DNA of 64,000 bases from assembly GCF_018139145.2 (NCBI RefSeq), contig NC_059475.1:16496937-16560936 (forward strand), read 5' to 3'. This DNA comes from Gymnogyps californianus. Lineage: Eukaryota > Chordata > Aves > Accipitriformes > Cathartidae. The notes under the pieces are model-generated. The model ran no database searches. It saw nothing but the letters and a program-made list of their open reading frames with translations, and was not told the origin of the DNA. Made by a program: the position numbers and the translations under genes. Positions 54,401-64,000 of this stretch are shown here, in pieces (within the stretch, counting starts at the first letter, position 1; each line of letters begins with the position of its first letter).

Positions 54401-57400
54401 AATGAATAACCTGCATGCGGTATTTTCCTACTTAATATTCAAGAATGTGGGGAGCCAGAAAAGTGCTACTTGGTTTCAAGTGCCATTTTATTACTGACTT
54501 TGAACCTAGTAGGTCTGCTTTAATAGTCTTTTGGCTCTATAACAAGACAAATGATGATCAACAACTGTATGAAAACTATCTTCTAAAAGTAGATTTACAG
54601 TCCATTCAGGGGACAAAATCGTGGTTTAATCCACTGACAGTTATTTAAACATCTAGAAAAATTAAGTATTGTGGCATCCATCAGTTCACATTGCATGATT
54701 TCCTGAAACCTAAATCACATATGAACACACAAAAACACATAAGCCATGGTTAAGGTATAAATAACCCTTTTATTTGAATGGACTTAAAAATATAATTGAG
54801 CCCATAGCTCTCTGGCTTTTGATAAGAATCACAGGAAATACAGAATCACTGACTACTTCCTTTTCACTCTTATATGCCTAACAGTATCTACAGTGTGTTT
54901 TGATTAATCATTTCCTGGTACAAACACACACTGTATCTTTAAGTAATGTAAATAAGAAAAAAAGGATCCTTTTAAGAGAGGATGACACTGCATTTTGCAA
55001 CAGTCAGCACTATCTGCGTTGTTGAGAGGAAAAGATGCTATGCTGTTAAAAAAAAAAAATCTACCATCAGAATTCACAGTCTCTCTAGATGGTCCCTAAA
55101 GGTCACAACTGATCTTACGATCGCTTGTAAATAAGGCTGCTTTTGTTCATTATGCAGATTAGAAACCTAAAAACTTATGACATCTTACGTAAATGTGAAC
55201 AGGGAAACAGTAAGTTCATTTCTCTTAAATACCAAATTAAGTACACATGCTTCAAGAAGCATCTAGAACTTCTCTACTTTGAAATAATCAGCAAATTCAT
55301 TATCTCTTGTTGAACAGACAGAACTTTTCTATCTTCTGACATTCAAAAACCACGTCCCTTCATTTTAGAGTTTTAATATCAGAAATGATACACTTCCTTC
55401 CAAGTTTTCTCACTTGTTTTTATGGTGATGTAGGTAAAGAGGCACATGTAAACATAAGTGCTACGAACAGCATATAGCTTAGTCAGCAGGACAACACTAC
55501 TGACAAGTAGGGGAGTAAATACTCATTTCTATACTCTCCCTCCCCACTGTGGTTTTCCCCAACAAAGCATCCAAATTCTCTCCATCCTCAACTGGCATCT
55601 ATTCTCTGCAAAAGCTAAAAAGCAGCCTTTTTATTGGAAAGCCTCTCTACCATACCTGGAACTAAGCCAGCTCCTCATCATCCCAGGTTTCTGCATCCCC
55701 TCCCAATCCGAACCAGAGCAGAGAACAAGACCCATTATTGTCTCACTCTAGCTTTTGTCCAGTGACAGAGATTTGTTAGGAAATAAAAAGCTCCCTGGAT
55801 AGTCTAAATGTTAGTTATCAACAACTCTATCATCCCTATGCTAATGTGTACATGCGTAACAGATAACCTCCTGTACAAATGAAACCCTGCAAGAAAGTTA
55901 AGAACACTTATCGTAAGCCTACTGTTTCCCCTGAAGAAATATAAAGCCAGAGCCAAGATTAAGAAATTCTTTCCTGGAACAAATATTACTGGAAGGATAG
56001 CAGCAGTAAACAAATTGCACTTGAAGCTCAGTTAACATTGGCATAGTCAGTTGAGAGAATCTTAGCATTAATGCTGAATTGCACATGGGGCTGGGGGGGC
56101 TGGAATTTGAGTGAAGTCCTATCTCGGTAAAAGTCCTCTGGACCTTTTGTTTTGTTTCTCTGGGTTTTGTTTGTTTTTAAGCTTGGATTTCTGTGGAGCC
56201 AGCATTTCACCCCAATGTTTCAAGGAGGAGTTTGACTGGAAGGTGGGGTGACTGTGTTCCCATTGATGAAATTAGAGGATTTAATCATGGATAACTTGAT
56301 AGCAGAAAATAAGAGCACAGAGCCAAGCCAATGGAATTCTTGTAGAGTAAGTAAAAACTGCATCCGAATAACATACTTTCATTAAGAAACATTACCAAGT
56401 TCTACTTGCTCATCTTCCTGGTGTGCAGGAAATTCTTTAAGTCTCTCATCTTCTGAGAACGTTTGACTGTGGAGAGAACATGAATCTTCATCTGACTGAC
56501 TGCCTCTTCGACTGATAACACGATATATTCCGGAGTCTAAGACACTGAAGCTTTCCTGCCAGACACGGGAGAGGAGTTAGATGTTGTGCGAGTTGTACTT
56601 CCTTGTTAAACTTCCTGCAATGAACTTAAACAACCATACCCACACAAATAACCTCACAGCACTTCATAATTCACTGTCTGGAAAAGCCCTATATAACAGT
56701 ATATTTTTGATATATCCAGAATGGAAAAGTATACCAATGCCAATAAGCATGCAGTCCAGTGACTTTATAGAGACGTATAAGCTGCAATTGCTTTTAGGAA
56801 AGCAGCCTGCAGAACAACTGGTGTACTTAGTACCAGACAAAAATCATCTCTGCTTTAGTCCTGCATCCGAGACTGTCGCTTCACCCTTTGTACCTGTGTA
56901 CCCAAGAGTCCGTATTCTTTTTGCTGGTTAACCATACCCAGCTAGCACAACTACGGACCCTGCAAAACTATTTAGTTCCAGGACACATGTACATTCTTTT
57001 GCTCGTGGTCAGTCTATGTAGTTTACTTTCCCATCTGCTAATGAAAAAAAACTTCTCTACTACATCAAGATGGAATTTGCATTACTTTGTTTTTTAAACT
57101 TTACTTTTTAAACATTGTTAGAGTGAAAGCAGCAACTAATATTGTATTAGCTATGAAATATTTCCCCTTTCTTGAAAAGCTGCTGGGAAGCCAAGACAAT
57201 ACCAAGCAGCTGTACATGTAAAAGAATATTACAAATATGCTTTGATTTTTTTTCCTTAGAGCTTAAGCTTCATAGAGCGAGACAATTTTTTAAATAGGGC
57301 TAGGATAGTTCTGAGCATTCGGACATGCAGTTTTCACCACATAAAACTACAGTTACAATCAAGATGACCTTTACTGAAGCATGTTAAGACACTAAACTCA

Positions 57401-60400
57401 GCTGTGGAGAAAGCCTTCTTTGTATCAGTCTTTGTCCACATCTCAACCATTAGCCACAAAATAATATGGAAAAAAGACAGAGGTCCAAGAGCTTAAAGAA
57501 CGCAAATAGTAGTATTTCACACCTCTCTACCCCACCTAATTTTAGTAAGTAGCATTATCAGCTATAGTAGACATGGTAAAAATGAAAGCCTCATCTTCAA
57601 AGTAAGCAACAAGGTGATTTTAAGCCATAAAGATAAAATCTGCAGGTAACATTTTTGGCACTACCAATACACGTACATGAGATGAAATACTGCTCCTTCT
57701 ACTGCTGCATGCAGAATCTAGAGGTTCCAACTTCGAAATTAGTTCTTCCAGTTGCGTAATGAGATCTTCTTGGGTCGAGGCATCCAGCTGACACTTCAAG
57801 TGCTCCAGCTTGTCTAAAGGCAAATTTTTTCTTGCCTAAAAGTACACAGTGAAACAGAAGCATTATTATTTCTAATGCACATGTGAAAAGCAAAAAGCTA
57901 CCATATATGCAGGCTAATTTTCATCCTAAAAGTTGTCCTGGTTTCGGCTGGGACAGAGTTAACTCTCTTCTTAGTAGCTGGTACAGTGCTGTGTTTTGGA
58001 TTTAGTGTGAGAATGATGTTGATAACACTCTGACGTTTTAGTTGTTGCTAAGTAGCGCTTATCCTAAGTTAAGGACTTTTCAGTCTCCCATGCTCTGCCA
58101 GCAAGCAGGTGTGCAAGAAGCTGGGAGGGAGCATAGCCAGGGCAGCTGACCTGAACTAGCCAAAGGGATATTCCATACCATGGAACGTCATGCCTAGTAT
58201 ATAAACAGGGGGGAGTTGGCCAGGAGGCACGGATCGTGGCTCGGGAACTAACTGGGCATCGGTCAGTGGGTGGTGAGCAATTGCATTGTGCATCACTGGT
58301 TTTTTCTCCCCCCCCCTTCCTTTTTTGTTATATTCCTTTTCATTACTATTATTATTATATTTCATTATTACTATTGTTAGTATTATATTTTACTTTAGTT
58401 AAACTGTTCTTATCTCAACCCATGAGTTTTACCTTTTTTTTTTCCCCCCTCTTTCCTCCTCCTCACCCCACTGGGAGGGGGAAGGGGGAAGCGGCTGCGT
58501 GGTGCCTAGTTGCTGACTGGGGTTAAACCACGACAAAGTATAATGTTTAGAAGACTTTTTAAAAACTCCAAGAATATGAATCTCAGAAACCTATGGAACT
58601 TAATGGAACAGAGGGACAGGAAACAGAGTGAAGTTGCATTGCACATTTACAAAGAAGTATTTACTTACTCTGCAAGAAATAATTGAATTTTGGAAGAGAC
58701 AACAGACCCTGGCAGCAAGGGTCCAGAACCCTCTTCTTATCAGACGCTCTATGCAGCGGTCTACCAGCAGAAGGGAGAGGTGCACAACTTTTCCATTTGT
58801 ATGCAGACAGAACAACTCACTTTTGTAAACTGCAATATCCTGAATGTCTGCAAAACCAGAGGCACAGAAATATCTAAAGGACTGAAATCATTAGTCAACA
58901 TTCCTTTCTGTTCCTGAAAAGAGGTGAAAATGTATTTCCCATCTGATTGCAAATGCGTGCAAAAGCCTAATGCACTGTAGCACAAGTGGCATGGGGAAAA
59001 CAAACACTGAAGAGTGCTAAGCTAGCATCTAACAACTATAAAGCACAGTTAAAGTATCAAAGCTTTCGAGCTGCATTTCTAGAAAGCGTTCAAAAAGTGC
59101 ACTAAAGTTACTGAAAAGTTTCCTTTTCCTCTGAAGGGGGATGAAAAACTAAGGACTGATAAAGATGAGAAATACATCGTTGTTAGCTCTGAAACAGAAG
59201 GAAAACATTTGCTAGTAGAAAAACACTTTGACCTTTCAGCAGTTTTCAAATGAAATATTACGCTATATGCAAACACTCCATGACAAAGGCATTGGAAACT
59301 TAACATCAAAGGGATGGGGGAGAGAAGGGAAAGGAAAGACTGGCTGACAATGACTAACCATTCTAGGGCTATGCCTATAACCATACACACAAAACCGTTT
59401 ATGAGGGTTCACTCATCTGCCAAATAAATACATTCCCTAGCTCCAATTTAGACAGGTGTTACAAAAAACAGGTTTTAAGCTTTCAGCAGCTAGATTATCC
59501 TTCACAGGACATGCGACAATAAACCTGAATAAGCAGAAATGAGGAAAGGACACTGCAGGTTTTACCTCACTAATACTGCAGGTTATTACCTCTCACTATT
59601 TGATTACTGTATTTTAAGATTCACTCTATACCACGTTTTGTTTCTCAAGCATGTTTTCAGAAGTATGGAGGGAGGGGTTGGCTGGAAGAGGCAGGGAGAG
59701 GGTTAATATTCAAGGATACACCTGACAGATGACAAGGAAAAATTTTTCTGATCAGTGTTCTGTAACCCAGCTCCAGAAATTGAGCTTGAAAAGGCTCCAT
59801 GTTAGGCAAGGACATCAGAAGTGACAAACTTATCTTAAAGTTTACCTTTTACTTCACTCCAGAGTAAGACTTGAACACTTTGGGGAAGAAAAATATAAAT
59901 GCCTCTTTCTGTCCAGGTCATCACACAGTGCTCACTGCAAGCAAAGCAGACATTAATGGTGCAACAGTTAATTGTGGTAGTTACTGTAAAATATGCAGGG
60001 ATGGCATTGGCTTAAGTACAGCAAGCGAGAAGTGAGACAGTTGTTTAGCACGATACTTGGAAAATTCTTACGCAAAAAGATGAAGTTGGTAATATAAATT
60101 AGGAGAATATGCAACTTTTTAATTTTTAAGTCTACTTTATCAACAGGAAGCTATGCTGACAAATACTCACGTCAAATACAGTAGCTTGGGGAAAGATAAA
60201 GATTGTGGAGGGCAGCTGGAACTAGTATAATGAGGATCCAGCCTGTAAAGTAAAATTATTATCTGTTACAAGCACAACTACAGTAATACAACTTTCTTAA
60301 AATAATATTCTTAACCCTGTAAATACAAGGCTGGCTTAAATAAACATAGCCTTATGACAGAAGCATTCATTGCGGTAGTCACACAGACATACCTGCAGAA

Positions 60401-63400
60401 TCAAGGTTTTGGCATTTTTGATAACTCAACTACTGGCTTCTGTTACTAGAGGAGAACATATTAAGATGACAACTAGGATTAACGTTTGACTGCACTAGGA
60501 GTTTATTTAATCTTCTCAGCATTAATGCAGTTCTTTTCAGCTAGTCTAGAAGTCCCAAGCAAGTTTATCACCGATAACACTCATGTTTCTACCTGAGAGT
60601 AACAACAGGGAGAGGTGGTGATGAGAGCAGCTGCTTGAACTGATGTGTGCTTTGCACTTCCCCGTCAAAGTTCACCTCCCACATCCTTGAGCCAGGTCGA
60701 GCACAATATATTAATGGCTGCTGATTCCCACTGTTTTTCCCAACAGGGAAGAAACATGCTCCAAATTCTCCATCTCTCTCTTTATTGCCAATTTTCCAGA
60801 ACTTCTCTCTAGTGGGAAAAAACCATACTTGTTAAGGCAGCATTAATAAAGGCTCTAATTAATTTTATGTTTTTCTTGAAGAATAAAAATACTAAATCCT
60901 AGTTGCTGAATTGGTTTTGGTGCTTAAAAAAATCTGTAATGAATATTATAAACCCTGCATAAAGTTTATAAAGACAGGGTACAGAAATATTCATTAGTTT
61001 AAACGAATGGTCAGATCATGAAGGGTTTGGTTTTTTTTCAGTAGAACCAGTTGGTCAACCTGGTGATGTGAAGGTGATGGTGCAAATGATCCCAGAAAAC
61101 ATTTCCAATCACATGAAAGATAAGACTGTTATTATGAATAGTCAGCATGGATTTATGAAGGGGAAACCATGTTAATAGCCCTCTACAACAGAATGACTGG
61201 CTTGACAGATGAGAGGAGAGCAGTGGATGTTGTTTATCTTGACTTCAGTAAGGCTTTTGAGACTGCAGCTGCTAACATATTCACAGACAAACTGAGGAAG
61301 CATGGGCTAGATAAACAGACATCGACAAATGCAAAGTCCTGCACTGGGGGAGGAATAACCAAGTACAGTACAGTACAGGCCAACTGGATGGAAAGCAGCT
61401 TTGTAGAGAAGGGCCTGGGGGTCCTGGCGAACAACAAGCTGACCATGAGCCAGCAATGCACCCTTTTGGCAAAGGCAGCCAACAGCCTCCTGGGCTGCAT
61501 TAGGAAGAGCGTTGCCAGTAGGTCAAAGGAGATGATCTTTCCTCTCTTCTTGGCACTGAGAGACATATCTGGAGTGCTGGGTCCAGTTCTGGGCTCCCCA
61601 GCACAAGAGACAGGGCCGTACTGGAGCAAGTCCAGTGATGGGCCACAAAGACCACTAAGGGATTGCAGCACCTGTCCGCTAAGAAGAGGCTGAGGGAGCT
61701 GGGCTGGTCAGTCTGGAACAGAGAAGGCTCAGGGGGGGAACTCATCTGATCCCACGTGTATAAATACCTGATGGGGGAGTAAAGAAGACAGAGCCAGACT
61801 ACTCTCAGTGGTGCCCAGTGAAAGGACAAGAGGCAATGGGCACAAATGGAAATACAGGAACTTCCACTTCAACATAAGAAAAAGCTCTGTTATTGTGAGG
61901 GTGGTGAACCACTGGCAAAGGTTGCCCAGAGAGCTTGTGGAGTCTCCATTCTTGGAGATGCCCAAAACCTAACCGGACACAGTCCTGCACAATCTATTCT
62001 ACCCAACTCTGCTTTGAGTAGGAAAATTGGACTAGATGATCTCCAGAGTTCACTTCAGAAACTCTACGGGACTCTGTAAAGTCCAATATTTTACCAGTAA
62101 AATATAACTTGCCTCTCGGTATCACACAAATAAGTGCGTGTAAGTGAAGATATGAGCAGTCTTCCATCCAAATAATCAAGCTGAACAACCCGAGAATCTA
62201 CGGTGGTTATAATCTGAACAGGAAACATCACAAAAGTAGCAGCAGCCTACAGTTAGAAAGAAAAAAGAAAGAAAACATACTGGTCCTCAGTTCAAAGTAA
62301 AGACTATTTCATTAAGTTAAAATTGCAAAATTCAGAAGAGACTCATGTATGCTACGAATGCACAGCATAAGACAGAGCAGTTCCTTTATTCTCTCTACAA
62401 AACAAGGCTTCAATGCTTAGAGGCATGAAAGTCTAAATCCTCCTTTTCCCAAAACCATTACTGAAGGTTTAAGAAAAAAAAACTCGTATCCCTGTAGCAT
62501 CCTGACATTTCTTTATAGAGAGTGTGTTTTCTGTAACATTAAGAGGGGGTTTTATTCTTGCTTTTGTAAGCTTTGTGCTTTTGTCAATTCTCTCAATTCT
62601 CCCCACAGGTACTTTCAGCCAGCAAACAGTTTTATGGAGACAGACCTGAGGGATTTCTTGATACACAAAAAACTTCCATCGGATTTAGGTGGTTTACATA
62701 AACTCTCTATTACCCTGCAGCAAATTACCCAAATATTATTTATTATACAAGAGTCTCATTTTGCATGGTTGGCAGAACAAAGTCACAGACAGACTTCTTA
62801 TTCATAAGAAACTACTGGGAAATGCACTCAAATTTTCTAGCAGTCAGTCACCATTTCTGACAGCTCAAAGCCATCTTCTTTGTTAGGAATGTGACAAAGT
62901 GCATTACATGAGAGATTCAACAGTCCAATTCCTTTAACAGGCATGAGCAGACACATATTCCGTGGGCCTTCCCCTTCTCTCCTCTCCTTTTCCCTCTCTT
63001 TCCGCAGTTGAATTTTTTGCTCTTTCTTTAAAAGATTTTCCGTCAAAATCTTTCATGAGGGCTAGAAAGGACCTGGAAGAACACACCTATTTCCAGGTCA
63101 TGCTCCTTCTTACAGATTAAAAGAAGGAAAGGATCTAGCAATGGTAAAACTTAAAGAACACTCAAGGGTTAGAAATCAGGCTGGTATCATTAACGTGTGT
63201 GTCCTTTGCACAAAACGTAATGGATGTAAGCTTGACATCCACCTACCATTTATTTTAACTAATCCACATCTTTAAGAATGAGAGTAGCCAGACAGAGCCA
63301 AGCAAAATCAGAGTCTGGGATTGCCCTTTCTCAAACCAACAGCTGAGCTGAGGACTAAAACACACAGCTGAACCTGTAGCTGGAGTCTAAGGAATCCAAC

Positions 63401-63914
63401 AGGCTCAGAAACACCAAGACCCTGGACTTGGATACTTGTAAATTCCAAGAGGAAGAAGCTCGCCCAGTTTTTAGTTCTGTACATTTGAAAGCGTTTTTAT
63501 GTTGCATTACTAAAATAGCTAAGAGAGTGGGTGGGGGAAGTTCATGGGTTAGGATTTCTATTGTCTCAAGAGACTGGTTCTTCATCCCAACAGTCAAAGC
63601 TACCAGAACTTCATCAGCTGGCAAGTCTTCCTCTGTTCTACTTTACTAAAATAAACAAAAAGATTCCACACATCATCCCCTGTGAACCCCTTCATCTCAA
63701 ACAAAGTATGTGACATTTTACCTTCCCTTGTTTCGATGTGTTAATCTTGATGGCTGATACTTTTCCCACATGATCTCCTACAAAAACACGAAGGGCAGCT
63801 GTATCCCAACACAGAGCTGTGACTTTTCTGCCCTTATGCTCAGAGGAAACATAAATCCGTTCTGGCTTCCCACGACGTTCCTGATTCAGCTCCCAGACTA
63901 CTACAAGACCTTGG
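45436..63914 (-). CDS. HPS5: HPS5, BLOC-2 complex subunit (19 coding exons; N-terminal exons off the right edge)
   Basis: HPS5, HPS3 and HPS6 form BLOC-2, a cytosolic complex directing endosomal cargo to lysosome-related organelles such as melanosomes and dense granules; human mutations cause Hermansky-Pudlak syndrome 5. Nineteen phase-consistent exons give about 1,033 residues, so roughly the first 110 are missing (human about 1,129). The N-terminal part of what remains has WD40-like repeats ([46 protein letters not shown]), followed by [40 protein letters not shown] and [13 protein letters not shown], and an acidic variable exon (50231-50817). A helical C-terminal half ([23 protein letters not shown]) ends RFLWSQQA. 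Intron 57836-58668 holds an LTR; intron 60809-62112 holds a CR1 copy; the other introns hold homopolymer runs but no other feature I recognise. The exon ending at 62113 needs a GC donor. Confidence 0.97.
45957..46242 (-). CDS. HPS5: HPS5 coding exon (penultimate)
   Basis: Encodes [17 protein letters not shown], a variable stretch, then [15 protein letters not shown] and on to [10 protein letters not shown]. The acceptor is CATCTAG and the donor AG|GTAAGA. Confidence 0.95.
46914..47020 (-). CDS. HPS5: HPS5 coding exon (FWPGYLF)
   Basis: Encodes [19 protein letters not shown] and on to SLLNGEDG. The acceptor is ATTCAAG and the donor G|GTTAGT. Confidence 0.95.
47354..47467 (-). CDS. HPS5: HPS5 coding exon (GYSQLILL)
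   Basis: Encodes [19 protein letters not shown] and on to [10 protein letters not shown]. The acceptor is TCGTAG and the donor GG|GTAAGA. Confidence 0.94.
47792..47911 (-). CDS. HPS5: HPS5 coding exon (LLQPESV)
   Basis: Encodes [19 protein letters not shown] and on to DGEGNP. The acceptor is TTCTAG and the donor AG|GTAAAG. A run of 15 G's (+ strand) lies in the upstream intron at 47981-47995. Confidence 0.95.
48412..48567 (-). CDS. HPS5: HPS5 coding exon (RLYEKFGE)
   Basis: Encodes [19 protein letters not shown] and on to [12 protein letters not shown]. The acceptor is CTCCAG and the donor AG|GTAAAG. Confidence 0.95.
48765..48888 (-). CDS. HPS5: HPS5 coding exon (LAMENED)
   Basis: Encodes [19 protein letters not shown] and on to SLLLLVHAQ. 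The acceptor is TTTCAG; the donor AG|GTTTGT is weak but in the right phase. Confidence 0.9.
50231..50817 (-). CDS. HPS5: HPS5 large variable exon
   Basis: At 587 bp the longest exon here. It begins [19 protein letters not shown], passes through an acidic, serine-rich, poorly conserved centre, and ends [11 protein letters not shown]. The acceptor is GCTGCAG and the donor G|GTAACT. Confidence 0.95.
51334..51408 (-). CDS. HPS5: HPS5 coding exon (75 bp)
   Basis: Encodes [19 protein letters not shown] and ATAEA, matching the human KVATAEAM segment. The acceptor is TTCTAG and the donor AT|GTAAGC. Confidence 0.9.
52253..52399 (-). CDS. HPS5: HPS5 coding exon (VRKTTEKIG)
   Basis: Encodes [19 protein letters not shown] and on to VASPQEEK. 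The acceptor is TTCGTAG and the donor GA|GTGAGT. Confidence 0.93.
54189..54312 (-). CDS. HPS5: HPS5 coding exon ([13 protein letters not shown])
   Basis: Encodes [19 protein letters not shown] and on to [10 protein letters not shown]. The acceptor is TTGTTAG and the donor AG|GTAAAA. Confidence 0.95.
56396..56555 (-). CDS. HPS5: HPS5 coding exon ([12 protein letters not shown])
   Basis: Encodes [19 protein letters not shown] and on to [12 protein letters not shown]. The acceptor is CTGGCAG and the donor G|GTAATG. Confidence 0.95.
57677..57835 (-). CDS. HPS5: HPS5 coding exon ([13 protein letters not shown])
   Basis: Encodes [19 protein letters not shown] and on to SRRSSISSH, 53 codons in phase 0 at both ends. 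The acceptor is TTTTAG and the donor CAT|GTACGT. Confidence 0.95.
57934..58535 (+). mobile_element. Solo ERV LTR (copy 4) in an HPS5 intron
   Basis: A 602-bp LTR close in sequence to the copy at 3497-4114, with TATATAAA near 58198 and a shorter AT-rich trinucleotide run. The flanks share AAGT (57930-57933 and 58536-58539), or AAAGT if the LTR's last A is counted as shared. It is antisense to HPS5 and ends 133 bp from the next exon. Confidence 0.88.
58669..58847 (-). CDS. HPS5: HPS5 coding exon (FCLHTNGKV)
   Basis: Encodes [19 protein letters not shown] and on to [12 protein letters not shown]. The acceptor is TTTGCAG and the donor AGA|GTAAGT. Confidence 0.95.
59846..59934 (-). CDS. HPS5: HPS5 coding exon ([10 protein letters not shown])
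   Basis: Encodes [19 protein letters not shown] and [10 protein letters not shown]. The acceptor is TTGCAG and the donor G|GTAAAC. Confidence 0.94.
60171..60242 (-). CDS. HPS5: HPS5 coding exon (72 bp)
   Basis: Encodes [19 protein letters not shown] and LLYL. The acceptor is TTTACAG and the donor AC|GTGAGT. Confidence 0.92.
60593..60808 (-). CDS. HPS5: HPS5 coding exon ([13 protein letters not shown])
   Basis: Encodes [19 protein letters not shown] and on to PPLPVVTL. The acceptor is CACTAG and the donor AG|GTAGAA. Confidence 0.95.
61070..62078 (+). mobile_element. CR1 LINE, internally deleted copy in an HPS5 intron
   Basis: A CR1 of a different subfamily from the one at 43583. It has 'GTCAGCATGGATTTATGAAG' and the [11 protein letters not shown] block, then an abrupt jump over most of the reverse-transcriptase core to the downstream block ([20 protein letters not shown]). 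It ends near 'ACTAGATGATCTCCAGAG' and a GACTCTGT tail. It is antisense to HPS5 and stops about 35 bp from the donor-side edge of exon 62113-62246. Confidence 0.88.
62113..62246 (-). CDS. HPS5: HPS5 coding exon with GC donor
   Basis: Encodes [19 protein letters not shown] and on to TYLCDTE. The acceptor is CTGTAG. The phase-correct donor is GAG AG|GCAAGT at 62112-62107, an exact match to the GC-donor consensus. Confidence 0.93.
63722..63914 (-). CDS. HPS5: HPS5 coding exon ([11 protein letters not shown]), most 5' in the window
   Basis: Encodes [19 protein letters not shown] and on to [11 protein letters not shown], part of the WD40-like region. The acceptor is TTGTAG and the donor AAG|GTAAAA. 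Bases 63915-64000 are intron. Confidence 0.95.
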
Positions 63915-64000
63915 CTACAACAATTAAAAGAGAAAATACAATTTGAGAGTAAGCCTTCTAATGTTTTATCAGTGATAAAGACACATTATTCCAAAGAAAC

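Overview
The window is from a vertebrate nuclear genome, almost certainly a bird. Genes are split into short exons with GT-AG introns, and CpG islands sit only at promoters. There are CR1 LINEs ending in the avian-type 3' terminus, and several related endogenous-retrovirus LTRs flanked by 5-bp target duplications. No tRNA, rRNA, CRISPR or prokaryotic feature was recognised.

All four recognised genes lie on the minus strand and read right to left. Bases 1-10,100 hold the 5' part of TPH1 (tryptophan hydroxylase 1): five coding exons and a probable first exon in a CpG island near 10 kb. Its catalytic core runs off the left edge. Bases 10.3-25.3 kb are intergenic, with no gene I can support. Bases 25.3-36.6 kb hold a complete SAAL1 (serum amyloid A-like 1) with twelve coding exons, starting in a second CpG island. 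About 0.4 kb upstream of it, 37.0-38.6 kb, lies a complete serum amyloid A gene with a TATA box, a kappa-B site and a C/EBP site. Bases 45.3-64.0 kb hold nineteen coding exons of HPS5 (a BLOC-2 subunit), whose N-terminal exons lie beyond the right edge. The order TPH1-SAAL1-SAA-HPS5 resembles the human chromosome 11p15 neighbourhood, so this is conserved synteny rather than a transferred island.

Mobile DNA: four related ERV LTRs (3497-4114, 6725-7286, 40487-41036, 57934-58535), the second still carrying a primer-binding site and some internal sequence; a separate ERVL-type solo LTR (33131-34320); and two broken CR1 copies (about 43583-44709 and 61070-62078). Every LTR or LINE copy inside a gene lies antisense to its host. 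The one LTR in gene-sense orientation is intergenic, about 1.9 kb upstream of SAA.

The genes do not form one pathway. TPH1 makes 5-hydroxytryptophan for serotonin, SAA is a secreted acute-phase apolipoprotein, SAAL1 is a helical-repeat protein of the same neighbourhood, and HPS5 serves lysosome-related organelle traffic. I found no convincing new system. The observations most worth a second look are two apparent GC-AG introns, an in-frame N-terminal extension of TPH1, the SAA promoter layout, and a hydrophobic ORF just behind the ERV primer-binding site.
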